From assembly GCA_964423875.1 (NCBI GenBank), contig CAYRGS010000017.1, positions 1 through 48,466 of the forward strand: a stretch of DNA of 48,466 nt. The letters run 5' to 3'. The stretch comes from CAYRGS01 sp964423875 (GTDB taxonomy: Bacteria > UBA8248 > JACPRG01 > G963555815). Of this stretch, positions 1 to 8,771 are shown in pieces (position 1 is the first letter of the stretch; every line of letters begins with the position of its first letter). The translations under genes were made by a program, and so were the position numbers. The notes below the pieces were generated by a model, which searched no databases, was not told where the DNA came from, and worked only from the letters and a program-made list of their open reading frames with translations.

Positions 1-1
1 T

Positions 2-629
2 GGCATCCTCGGGGCGGCTGGTCATGACGGCTCGCCGGTGCTTAATTACCTCCCGACCACGCGCCACACGTATCAATCGGAAGTCAATATCACCCAGTTG
101 CCGGATCAGGTCCTGGGTGTGAGACGCACGGATGACGGCCTCATGACGGTTCCTGTGGCGGTCAAGACGGCCAATGGAGACCTTGAGGAGGATGCCATCC
201 CGAAGGTCGCGATTGTCAAGGACGGCAGTTATATTTCCGACGATTATGAAGTTGATCCCAGCCGGGAAGTCGATCTGATTGCCCTCATCGAATACAAACT
301 GGATCATGAGCCGCTGGGAGGATTCATCGTGGAAGGTCTATCGCNNNNNNNNNNGGCGCGCGAACAGCTCATGCTCAAATCCGTGCGCTGCGGGATGCCG
401 GTGGTTCGCGTCGGTCACGGCAACACAGAAGGGTTCACACCGGGTTACGAATTCTTTGTCAGCGGCTCCAATCTGACTTCCACAAAGGCGCAGCCTGCTG
501 TTGATGGCCTGCCTGATGAAGTTCGGCAGCCTGCCTCCAGCGGCGGACCCCGACGACCCAACCGAGGAAGAATTGGCGGCAATCCGAGAAAAGGTCAAGG
601 CCTATCAAGCCGTCTTCAACACCCATTGA
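2..629 (+). pseudogene. L-asparaginase-family protein, 5' truncated by window edge, frameshifted
   Basis: The frame is open from base 2, so the gene starts outside the window. The C-terminal half of an asparaginase is recognisable: HTYQSEVNITQLPD, then DYEVDPSREVDLIALIEYKLD, then GNTEGFT and SGSNLTSTKA. Enzymes of this family hydrolyse asparagine or related amides. After TSTKA the annotated frame turns to nonsense, but the next frame continues LLLMACLMKFGSLPPAAD to a stop at 627-629. Removing the A at 492 restores the family sequence KARLLLMA, so this is a one-base insertion, either a real mutation or an assembly error. An N gap at 345-354 interrupts the frame as well. It lies 85 bp upstream of hyuA on the same strand and could be the first gene of that operon. 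Family assignment is fairly secure; substrate is not. Confidence 0.75.
345..354. other. Assembly gap (10 N)
   Basis: A run of exactly ten N lies inside the asparaginase gene. The same fixed length recurs at two other places, so it is a scaffolding placeholder, not a measured distance. The reading frame happens to stay open across it. Confidence 0.95.
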
Positions 630-714
630 GTCATCAGTTCTCGCCCCGGACGAAGTGTGGCGCTTTCAGGTAGAGATCGCCTCCTTTTCGGAGGGATCCA
701 GGGACTAGCCAGCT

Positions 715-2829
715 ATGAAAACGATGCCTTACATCATTGGGGTTGATGTCGGAGGAACCTTCACGGATGTGGTGGTCCTCGATGCGGAGGGGTCAATTAC
801 GATTGGAAAGGCCCTGTCGACTCCTCGAGACTTCTCGACCGGGGTGCTCAATTCCATCAACTCGGCGGCCGAGGCCATGGGGATTCGGCTGGAGGAGCTC
901 TTCGGCCAGGCGAACATGCTTCTCCTGGGCACAACGGCTGCGGAGAACGCCATCATCACGGGCCAACTGGCTCGGGTGGGTCTTCTCATGACCAAGGGGT
1001 TTGAGGATATCTTGATCCTGGCGCGAGGCGGGTACGGCCGCTGGAGCGGCCTTTCGGACGAAGAAATCCGCCATCCGGTTATGACCAACAAACCACCGCC
1101 GATTGTTTCTCGCAACGATATTGAGGGAGTCTGCGAGCGAACGAACAGCGAAGGCGATATTATGGTACCACTGGATGAGGCGGATGCCACAAACGCCTTG
1201 AAAGCGCTGATGGACCGGGGCGTTGATTCCCTCGGGGTCTGCTTTCTCTGGTCCTTTGTGAACCCTGAGAACGAACAGAAGATGGCGGAACTCATCCGCA
1301 AGCTTTACCCGCAGGTCTCGGTCACCCTTTCCCATGATCTGGCACCGCGGATCGGCGAATACGAGCGGACCTCCACAGTCGCCCTCAACGCCGCCCTGTC
1401 GCCCACCCTGTCCCGCTCCTTGCAGAGCCTGAAGACGCGTGTGGCGGAAAATGGATTTCAGAAGAGCCTCCTCGTGATGCAGGGTTACGGGGGTCTCCTT
1501 TCCGTGCCTCAGGCCATCGTCCGGGCGGTGGGAATGATCGAATCCGGTCCGGCCGGGGGGATCATCGGGAGCCAGTTCGTGGGCAACTTGGCGGGCATGA
1601 AAAATATCATCGGCTGCGATATGGGCGGCACGAGCTTCAAGGTTGGGGTCATCACAGAGGGAGCCTTTGAGTATGCCTGGGAGTCGACGATTCACCGCTA
1701 CCATTCGCTGATCCCCAAGATTGACGTTGTTTCCATCGGCGCGGGCGGGGGAAGCATCGTCTGGATCGAGCCGCGGACGAACCTCCCCCGAATCGGCCCG
1801 CAGAGCGCCGGGTCTTCTCCCGGCCCGGTTTGCTACGACTTGGGCGGGCTCGAGCCGACCCTCACCGATGTGAATTTGATTCTCGGCTATGTGGACCCGG
1901 ACTACTTCCTGGGTGGAAGGATGAAGCTCAACAGGGAGAAGGCCCTCGAGCAGTTCGAGAAAAAGGTGGCCCAGCCCCTGGGAATGGATGTCGAGGCAGC
2001 GGCCAGTTCCGTCTACACACTGGCCAACTCCCAGATGTCTGACCTGGTCCGCCGGGTTACGGTGGAGCGGGGTTTGGACTCCAAGGATTACGTTCTGTTT
2101 GCATATGGCGGCGCGGCGGCCATTCATGCCAGCGCGTTTGCCCCGCAAATGGGCGTCCAGAGCGTCGTGATCCCCTCTACAGCCTCCGTGAACGGCGCCT
2201 TTGGGATTGTGTCATCCGACGTGACACACGAATATTCGTTGACGAAGCACTTTGGGGTCCCCGCCGACGAGAGAGAAGTCAACGAGGTCTTCTCTGAGCT
2301 GGAGCAGAGGGCCTTGAGAGAATTGAAGGAGGAAGGCCTCTCGGAGGAGAGCATCCGATTTCACCGGTCCATCGGGATGCAGTTCGGGCTTCAGGTGCAT
2401 GAGGTCATCACCCCCGTTCCTGTCAACGGCACGCTAACGCGGAAAGATCTGGAGGATACGTACCTGCGGTTTGAGCGCCTGTACGAACAAAAACACGGTA
2501 AGGGTTCAGCCTACAAGGAAGCTGGCATGGAGATGACCGGGTTCCAGTTGAGAGCGGAGGGGAGGTTGACCAAGCCTTCCCTCTCGACTCATGTGCCAGA
2601 AGGGCCTAGCGCGGAGACAGCCCTCATTGATCGCAGAGAGGTTTCGTTCGATGGTCAAAGGCAGAGCACGTCCGTTTACGACTTCGATTCGCTGAAAATC
2701 GGAAATCAGATATCGGGTCCCGCCATCATATTGACCCCCGTGACAACCATGGTGATTCAGCCTGGCCAGCGGGCTGAGGTGGCTCCCTACAAAAACGTCA
2801 TCATCCACCTTGAGGGGGGAGACTCATGA
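715..2829 (+). CDS. hyuA: Hydantoinase/oxoprolinase subunit A (HyuA-like)
   Basis: A 704-residue ATP-grasping (actin/Hsp70-fold) subunit of the hydantoinase/oxoprolinase/acetone-carboxylase superfamily. The N terminus IIGVDVGGTFTDVVV is the diagnostic nucleotide-binding start. Further marks are TTAAENAIITG (around residue 80), ESGPAGGIIGS and CDMGGTSFKVG (around 280-310), and GAGGGSI. Family members couple ATP hydrolysis to opening a cyclic amide or to carboxylating a ketone. ATG at 715 is chosen because a GGAGG lies upstream around 691; ATG at 724 is an alternative. It overlaps the next gene by four bases (ATGA), so the two subunits are translationally coupled. The acetone-carboxylase-like domain on its partner raises the chance that this pair is a carboxylase and not a hydantoinase. 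Confidence 0.93.
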   Translation: MKTMPYIIGVDVGGTFTDVVVLDAEGSITIGKALSTPRDFSTGVLNSINSAAEAMGIRLEELFGQANMLLLGTTAAENAIITGQLARVGLLMTKGFEDILILARGGYGRWSGLSDEEIRHPVMTNKPPPIVSRNDIEGVCERTNSEGDIMVPLDEADATNALKALMDRGVDSLGVCFLWSFVNPENEQKMAELIRKLYPQVSVTLSHDLAPRIGEYERTSTVALNAALSPTLSRSLQSLKTRVAENGFQKSLLVMQGYGGLLSVPQAIVRAVGMIESGPAGGIIGSQFVGNLAGMKNIIGCDMGGTSFKVGVITEGAFEYAWESTIHRYHSLIPKIDVVSIGAGGGSIVWIEPRTNLPRIGPQSAGSSPGPVCYDLGGLEPTLTDVNLILGYVDPDYFLGGRMKLNREKALEQFEKKVAQPLGMDVEAAASSVYTLANSQMSDLVRRVTVERGLDSKDYVLFAYGGAAAIHASAFAPQMGVQSVVIPSTASVNGAFGIVSSDVTHEYSLTKHFGVPADEREVNEVFSELEQRALRELKEEGLSEESIRFHRSIGMQFGLQVHEVITPVPVNGTLTRKDLEDTYLRFERLYEQKHGKGSAYKEAGMEMTGFQLRAEGRLTKPSLSTHVPEGPSAETALIDRREVSFDGQRQSTSVYDFDSLKIGNQISGPAIILTPVTTMVIQPGQRAEVAPYKNVIIHLEGGDS

Positions 2830-5000
2830 GCGTCGATCCGTTCACCTTTGAGATCATCCGCCACAAGTTTATGCGCGTGATCGACGAGGCGGTCATCACG
2901 CTGAAGCACATCTCCGGGTCTTCGGCGACGACGGAGGGGCACGACCTGATCATGGCCCTTTATAAGGCGGACGGAAGCCTTTTGATGGGAGTCCTCGGTT
3001 ACCTGCACGCCCTTCCCGGGGCGGGGGAGGCCTGCCGACACATCATTCGGGAATATTCCGAAAACCCGGGGATCCACGATGGGGACGCCTTCTTTTTAAA
3101 TGATCCCTACGTTGCCGCCCTGCACAGTTCGGATACCTATGTCCTCTCCCCAATTTTCTACGAGGGGGAGCTCATCGCATGGAGTGCGAACTTCATCCAC
3201 CTTCGCGACATTGGCGCCATTAATCCCGGGGGCTTCGCCCCGGATTCCCGAGAGATCTACCACGAAGGCATCATGTGTCCCGGGATCAAGTTGATGGAGA
3301 AGGGGGTCCTACGGAAGGACGTTTGGAGCACCCTCCTGAATATGGTGAGGACGCCGGAAATCGTTGCCCTGGATCTCCACTCCCAGATCGCCGCCAACAT
3401 CACAGCCAAAGAGCGACTCATCGAATTGCTCAATAAGTATGGCTCGGAAACCGTGAACGAGGTCGGCCAAGGGATCATAGACCAGTCGGAAACCCTTCTC
3501 AGGAGAAGGCTCAAAGAGCTCCCCGACGGGGTTTGGATGGCGCGCCAGTATCTGGAGGCCCTCGGTGAAATCTATACGGTCAATCTGGCGATGGAAAAGA
3601 AGGACGACTTGCTCCACTTCGATTTCACGGGTACCAGCGAGCAGGCCCCCGTGGGATTCAATGTGGCCTATTGGGGGGCGTTCGGGGCCCTGATGGCTCC
3701 CCTTTTCCCCCTTCTGGGTTTTGACATGATGTGGAACGACGGCATGATGAAGCCCGTTTCGATGAATGCGCCCGAAGGCAGCCTCGTCAACTGCAAGCGA
3801 CCGGCGCCCAATTGCCTCGCGACCATCACGGGCATCGCGGTGGTGAACAACGTCTCTCTGGAGGCGATTTCCAAGATGCTGGTTGCGAGCGAAACGTATA
3901 GAAAGGAAGCCACGGCGGTCTGGCAGGGGGCGCACTGTCCCATCACTGTAGCGGGTTATAAAGGTTCCAGGTACGTGGTGAGTCTGCTGACGCAGGAATT
4001 CGGCGGAAGTGGGGGCGCCCGCACGTTTGACGACGGCGTTGACCTGGCCGGGACGATTCCAAACCCCCTGAACCGGACCCCTAACATCGAGTCGGAAGAA
4101 AGGAACGCTCCGGTCATTTATCTCTTCTGCCGGTTCCATAGAGATTCTGCCGGGGCGGGGAGGTTTCGCGGGGGGTTGGCGAACGAATACTCCATCACCT
4201 CGTGCGCCGCCGGGGGCGCTCCGCTAGACGTTGTAATCTATGGAACGGGAACGGAGTACACGCAATGCCAAGGGTTCTCCGGCGGTTACCCGGGAAGCAA
4301 CACGGGATTTGTCCTCTACCAGGGGGGCGACATGTTCGAGGTGTTGCGCCAAGGAGGATTTCCCGAGACGGTCGAGCAGATTGGGGGTACCCAGGAGCAT
4401 GCGGTCTGGGGCACGTACAAGCTCGAACAGGGAGAGATGTTGCACATGTCGATGATGGGGGGCGGCGGTTACGGGGACCCCCTCGAACGCGACCCGGAAA
4501 GGGTCAGGAATGACGTGGTTTACCGAATGGTCTCTCCGGAGTGCGCCCGGGACATCTACGGAGTCTCCCTGAATGAAAACTCGGAACTTGACCTGGAAGA
4601 GACGCATCGGCTCAGAGAAGAAATGGTCCAGCAAAGGCTCCAGGGCTGGAGGGAAGACAGCGCCGTGATATCCCGGGGAGATCAGACGACCTCGGCGGGA
4701 GACGAAGAGGAGGAGCCGGAGCATTACAGCCTGAACGAGAACCTGAGGGCCCTGAAAACGTCGAACGGGGCGGCCATCCACTGTACGAAATGTAATCATC
4801 GACTGTCGCAACTGAAGGAGCCCTGGAAGGACCGCGCCACCGTCGTGCGGTCGCCTCTCACCCACTCAGGCCCCAGGCGGTCAGAGAGCGGTCGATTCGA
4901 GATGCGGCTGTATCTGTGCCCGCGGTGCGGCCGATCGCTTGATGTGGAAGTCGCATTGCCTGGGGATCCGCCCCTCCACGATTGGGTTGTTCTGGCCTAA
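2826..5000 (+). CDS. hyuB: HyuB-like subunit fused to an acetone-carboxylase gamma-like zinc domain
   Basis: A 724-residue protein. Residues 1 to about 590 are a hydantoinase B/oxoprolinase catalytic subunit (start VDPFTFEIIRHKFMRVIDEA; FFLNDPYVAALHSSDTYVLSP; GGGGYGDP near the end of the domain). After an acidic linker (GDEEEEPEHYS) comes a module with CTKC at 653-656 and CPRC at 698-701, separated by RATVVRSPLTHSGP and closing with LDVEVALPGDPPLHDW. That pattern matches, from memory, the gamma subunit of acetone carboxylase (AcxC), which binds zinc and is normally a separate small protein. The fusion suggests that this HyuA/HyuB pair is an ATP-dependent carboxylase of a ketone or similar substrate. 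Translation is coupled to hyuA by an ATGA overlap. Confidence 0.9.
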   Translation: MSVDPFTFEIIRHKFMRVIDEAVITLKHISGSSATTEGHDLIMALYKADGSLLMGVLGYLHALPGAGEACRHIIREYSENPGIHDGDAFFLNDPYVAALHSSDTYVLSPIFYEGELIAWSANFIHLRDIGAINPGGFAPDSREIYHEGIMCPGIKLMEKGVLRKDVWSTLLNMVRTPEIVALDLHSQIAANITAKERLIELLNKYGSETVNEVGQGIIDQSETLLRRRLKELPDGVWMARQYLEALGEIYTVNLAMEKKDDLLHFDFTGTSEQAPVGFNVAYWGAFGALMAPLFPLLGFDMMWNDGMMKPVSMNAPEGSLVNCKRPAPNCLATITGIAVVNNVSLEAISKMLVASETYRKEATAVWQGAHCPITVAGYKGSRYVVSLLTQEFGGSGGARTFDDGVDLAGTIPNPLNRTPNIESEERNAPVIYLFCRFHRDSAGAGRFRGGLANEYSITSCAAGGAPLDVVIYGTGTEYTQCQGFSGGYPGSNTGFVLYQGGDMFEVLRQGGFPETVEQIGGTQEHAVWGTYKLEQGEMLHMSMMGGGGYGDPLERDPERVRNDVVYRMVSPECARDIYGVSLNENSELDLEETHRLREEMVQQRLQGWREDSAVISRGDQTTSAGDEEEEPEHYSLNENLRALKTSNGAAIHCTKCNHRLSQLKEPWKDRATVVRSPLTHSGPRRSESGRFEMRLYLCPRCGRSLDVEVALPGDPPLHDWVVLA

Positions 5001-5100
5001 GAAGGCTGGAACCAGAGCCGGAACTGTCTCTTTCTCGCACAAGCATCCATCGCGGCAGCCAGGTGGGCCGGATTCCGTCGGCCGCGTCGGGAGGGTAGGA

Positions 5101-5417
5101 CTTAAGCTGGATTTCTCACCAAGAGAATTTTCAACTTCGGATGGGCCGGTGAACGGGTTGCCTTTCAATCCATTGCGCGATGCGAGCGAGTTGTCTGGCT
5201 GAAACACCTCGTTCTGTGGGCGGGCGTGTGACGGGCCGGTACGGGGACCGGCCCCTACGGTGGAAGACGCTGTAGACTCGTAGGGGCGGGTCCCCGTACC
5301 CACCCGAAAAAACGGTCGTTGCGAGTATCCGCTACACTACGCTGAACAAGTCGGCCGGTGCGATCCCTGCGGCAGGCGGAGCACGAGACCACCGGTTGGT
5401 GAGAAATCCAGGTTAAG
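5101..5417. mobile_element. MITE-like element with 22-bp terminal inverted repeats
   Basis: The sequence at 5101-5122 (beginning CTTAAGCTGGATTTCTCACC) is repeated in inverted orientation at 5396-5417, with 21 of 22 positions identical. The 317-bp interval has no coding capacity and contains a palindromic repeat at 5232-5306. Short non-coding DNA bounded by inverted ends is the form of a miniature inverted-repeat element mobilised in trans. A related single end (GGGATTTCTCACCAA) occurs at 28485-28499. No clear target-site duplication was identified. Together with the repeat it contains, it fills most of the gene-free stretch 5001-5476. Confidence 0.6.
5232..5306. repeat. Palindromic GC-rich repeat, copy 1
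   Basis: Two 27-base arms face each other: 5232-5258 (core GGTACGGGGACC, ending CCCCTAC) and 5280-5306 (starting GTAGGGG). They are about 85% identical after inversion and can fold into a long hairpin. A diverged copy with the same architecture lies at 42124-42198, so this is a dispersed REP-like family and not a single terminator. Confidence 0.65.
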
Positions 5418-5476
5418 CTGTGAAGGGTCAATGGGGTCAGGTCTTACATTCCGACATTTTGGGCTATCCTGAATGA

Positions 5477-5536
5477 ATGGCGAGGCCGCTCAGAATCGAG
5501 TTTCCAGGACCGCTCTCGCACTTCACCTCCATCCGG
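5477..5536 (+). pseudogene. N-terminal fragment of a REP-associated (Y1) transposase
   Basis: The 20 codons from ATG 5477 read MARPLRIEFPGPLSHFTSIR. This is the characteristic start of REP-associated tyrosine transposases (IS200-like Y1 family), usually MARPLRIEFPGALYHVTSRG. After residue 20 the similarity stops, and no HUH motif or catalytic tyrosine follows. The bases just upstream (GGGGTCAGGTCTTACATT) look like the usual upstream flank of such elements. Inference: a truncated remnant. Confidence 0.6.
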
Positions 5537-5644
5537 CCACTTAAACTGGCCAGCAATAATTCCGGTCTGCCAAGGTGGAAATCCACCTGGGTACGCCAAA
5601 TGTCCCCCCCCTTAACCCGGCTGCAACCCAAAGGCGCCAAGCCG

Positions 5645-5845
5645 TCAGTCCAGGAGGGCAATGGCCTCGATTTCCACCAGGTAATCAGGATGAGCCAGGC
5701 CGGAGAACTGAACGGTTGTGCTGGGGACGGCCTCGGTTTTGAAATACTCCTGCCTGACCTTCGCAACGGCCCCCAGTTGCTGGCCGATGTCCATCAAATA
5801 GACGTTGACCTTCACCACGTTGTCGAAGCTTGCAGCCGACCACTT
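5645..5845 (-). pseudogene. ridA: RidA (YjgF/UK114) C-terminal fragment
   Basis: Translating the minus strand to the TGA at 5645-5647 gives SFDNVVKVNVYLMDIGQ, then QEYFKTEAVPSTTVQFSG and LAHPDYLVEIEAIALLD. This is the second half of a RidA enamine/imine deaminase. The usual active-site arginine sits in PxRxxV; here the text reads PSTTVQ, so that arginine is already absent or the copy is from a divergent branch. The N-terminal half is missing: upstream of about 5845 the sequence is unrelated. It follows the molybdenum hydroxylase gene on the same strand and was probably the last gene of that operon before truncation. Confidence 0.7.
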
Positions 5846-5939
5846 CTTGAAAATTCGAACCCCCCATCTGGACCCATTTCAGGAGGTGGGGTCAATATGC
5901 CGATAGGTGCGGGATTTCCGTTCCATCACGCCTCGGACT

Positions 5940-8269
5940 TCAGCCCGATGTACCCTTTCGAATACCCTCGAGGACGCGCTCGTGCGTAAAAGGGAGCGTC
6001 TTGAGCTGAACGCCGATGGCGTCATATATGGCGTTGGCGATCGCTGCAGCCGTGGGGGCCAGTCCGGGTTCTCCCACACCTTTCGCGCCGAAAGGTCCTT
6101 CGGGATGGGGTTCTTCGACGAGAATAGGAACGAACGACGGGACATCAACAGAACAGGGAATCTTATAGTCTATCAGGTTCGGGTTGAGGACTTGACCCCG
6201 CTCCAGATGCATCTCTTCCATAAGGGCGGTTCCCAACCCCTGGGTGAGCGCACCAACGATTTGTCCAATGCATCCTTCTGGATTCACTGCCTTTCCCACG
6301 TCATGGGCCGCGGTCATCTTGAGGACACAGACCTCTCCGGTTTCTTCATCTACCTCAACCTCGGCGCCTTGCGCTGCAAACATCCAGAACACACCGGGCT
6401 TTTTACCTTGGCCTGTCCCGTGATCCAGGAGCGTCCCATCCACTGGGGTGTAGCGACCACGACCTAAAATAGGCCCTCCAACAAGGAGTCCGTCAGGACC
6501 GGGGACGCCCATCGCGACATCGCTAAAGGAGATGGAGCGCTCCGGGGCCCATGGGGGAAGATGCGCCCGTCCCGAGTCTCCAGATCCTCGGGAGCGGCCT
6601 CAAGGATCACACCCGCCGCGTTCAGCAATTGGTCTTTGGCATCCTGCGCGGCCATGGCAACGGCGTTCCCGTCGAAGAATGTTGTCTTACTGGCTGAGGT
6701 CGCCCAACCGTAAGGCGACTGGGCCGTATCGGGATGGCTCACCGAGATCTGCCGGGGGTCGAGTCCTAGGACCTCAGCCGCAATCTGCAGCAGAACCGTG
6801 TGCGCCCCCTGACCGTGTTCGACGGCGCTCGTAACCAATACTGCGCTGCCGTCCTCATTGATCTTGATGGCGGAGGCGACATGGGCCCCTGATACCGTAT
6901 TCTTAGACATACAAGCAATGGCCCGCCCCCGCCGTTTGCCTGGCGCCGACGATGGCCCCTTCTCCCCAAGCGCCTCGTTTGCCCGACGGATGCATTCCTT
7001 CAGTCCGATGGCCTTGAGTCCTTGGCCCGTGGAAGTGAGATCGCCCTCCTCCCATCCATTGCGAAGTCTCAATTCAATGGGATCGAACCCAAGCTCGTGC
7101 GCGATGCGGTCTATCTGCCCTTCGTAACCAAAACAGGTCTCTGGCACCCCGAATCCGCGAAATGCGCCGGAGACCGGCTTGTTGGTGTAAACGGAATACG
7201 AATCGACCCATAGATTCGGGATCCGATAAGGACCCGGGCATGTGTATCCGGCCGTTCGGCAAACCAGGATTTCATAGTCCCCGTAGGCCCCTGAATCGAA
7301 AACAAGGCGGACCTGTCTGGCAACGAAGTCCCCATTTCGCTTGACTCCCGTCTTATAAGTGGCTCGGACCGGCTGACGGACGAAAGTGGAGACGAATTCT
7401 TCCTCGCGTGTCAGTTCCAGCTTCACGGGCAGATGATCGGTTTGAAGAGCAAGGGCTGAGGCGAGAACCTCCGTGCTTCCGCCGATCTTCCCTCCAAACG
7501 CGCCACCCACAAACGTCGAAATGATCCGGACGTCGCTTTGCGGAAGCCTCAGGCCCTTGGCCACCTGCTCTCGCGCGAGGTACGCTCCCTGGGTATTGCT
7601 CCAGATGGTGATTTTTCCCTGGGACGAGAGCTGGGCGACACAGGCGTGGGGCTCCATGGGGCAATGCTGGATCATCGGATTGTGAAAGGTGTCCTCGAAG
7701 ATGAGGTCCGATTCACGAAACCCATGCTCCACGTCTCCCCGGCGCAGCCGAAAATGGTTGCAGATGTTCGTTCCGGGTACGGGGGAAAAGAGCTTATTCA
7801 TGAATTCGTATCGGCCCATATCAGGATGCAGGAGGATGGCATTTGGCGCCATCGCCTCCTCTGGGTCGAACAACGGGCGCAGTTCCTCGTAGTCGACGTG
7901 GATCCGTTCCAGGGCTTCCAGCGCCGCATCCTGGTCGACCGCCGCCACGCCGGCCACGGCTTCTCCCACATAGCGGACTCGGTCATCGGCAAAGATGGGC
8001 TGATCGGCCATATGTGTCCCGAAGTTCGATTCTGGATAGTCACGCCCACAAACCACGGCTCTGACGCCTGGGAGTCTTTTCGCCCGCTCCAAATCCACGT
8101 GGAGGATTTTGGCATGGGGGAGTGGACTTCGGAGCATTTTTGCGTGGAGCATCCGGGGCGCTGTCACATCTGTTCCGTACACGGCAAGTCCCTTCGCCTT
8201 CTCAAAGGCGTCTGTCCGCTCATAGGAGACCCCAATCCAGGTCAGATCCCTCTTGCCATGGTCGGTCAT
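5940..8269 (-). pseudogene. Molybdenum hydroxylase large subunit (XdhA/CoxL family), frameshifted
   Basis: Together the two frames encode a molybdopterin-binding large subunit of about 776 residues, the usual family length. The N-terminal part begins DAFEKAKGLAVYGTDV and carries LRSPLPHAKIL, FVGGAFGGK and GAFRGFGVPETCF. The C-terminal part has the active-site glutamate in GPFGAKGVGEPGL. Frame is lost near 6544-6550: after GRIFPHG the other frame continues APERSISFSDVAMGVPG, so one base is missing from the GGGGCCC tract. ATG at 8269 is preferred over 8293 because GGAGGAAG precedes it at the right distance. The enzyme should hydroxylate a carbon of a heterocycle or aldehyde with Moco. No FeS or FAD subunit gene is nearby. 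The single-base lesion could be a sequencing error. Confidence 0.85.
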
Positions 8270-8371
8270 TGACCTTCCTCCCTCAAGCACCATGTTAAGG
8301 TCTGGCTCCGAAGATTAACCGACCACCCGGCAAGTCTGCAGCGGGGGGGCGGGGAGGTTGTAGCCCTGCAT

Positions 8372-8683
8372 TTAGCACCCCAGTACGGCGAGGAGAATAC
8401 GTTCTAAAATAAGGCGCTTTGGCTCATTCTCCCCTTTTCTTTCCGCGGTCTTGAGAACATCCTGAAGAAGTCTCTCCTGGGCGTCGAAGACCAAATGGGT
8501 GGTCTCCATCCACCTCTCTTGAAGCTCCAACAACTCCTTTCAGGCATCCCGAAGGGCCTCGCCTGCCTTGGCGGGATCTTGCGCCCCGGCCGAAAGACCT
8601 TCGGCGATTTGCCGCTGCCTTTCTTCGAAGTTCGTCACAGCGATGCCAAACACCTTGAGAATCCGCCTTGTTTCCTCCGTCAT
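8372..8683 (-). pseudogene. Small coiled-coil protein interrupted by an in-frame TGA
   Basis: From ATG 8683, preceded by GGGGGAG, the frame reads MTEETRRILKVFGIAVTNFE and so on for 47 codons to a TGA at 8540-8542. The same frame then continues KELLELQERWMETTHLVFDA to a TAA at 8372. Both halves are amphipathic, charged helices without proline, and they join naturally if the TGA stands for Trp (LRDAWKELLELQERW). Whole length would be 103 residues, resembling phasin-like or other small coiled-coil proteins. It lies between the aldehyde dehydrogenase and the hydroxylase on the same strand. Most likely a TGG-to-TGA nonsense mutation or base error. No recognisable function. Confidence 0.55.
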
Positions 8684-8771
8684 GTGATTTCTCCCCCAGA
8701 CTGGAAATCTCGGATACCCCCATCGAAACGAAATACGCCTTCTTTTGAAAGCTAGGCCTCCGAACGCTTTA

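Noticed and set aside
793..2148. Long antisense frame of 451 codons over hyuA
   Set aside because: It has no family resemblance and is explained by the codon bias of hyuA on the other strand; many similar shadows exist in this GC-rich sequence.
8372..8683. Second selenoprotein through TGA 8540
   Set aside because: No Cys/Sec redox motif, no hairpin just after the TGA, and Trp fits the helix. Most TGA codons in the window behave as stops.
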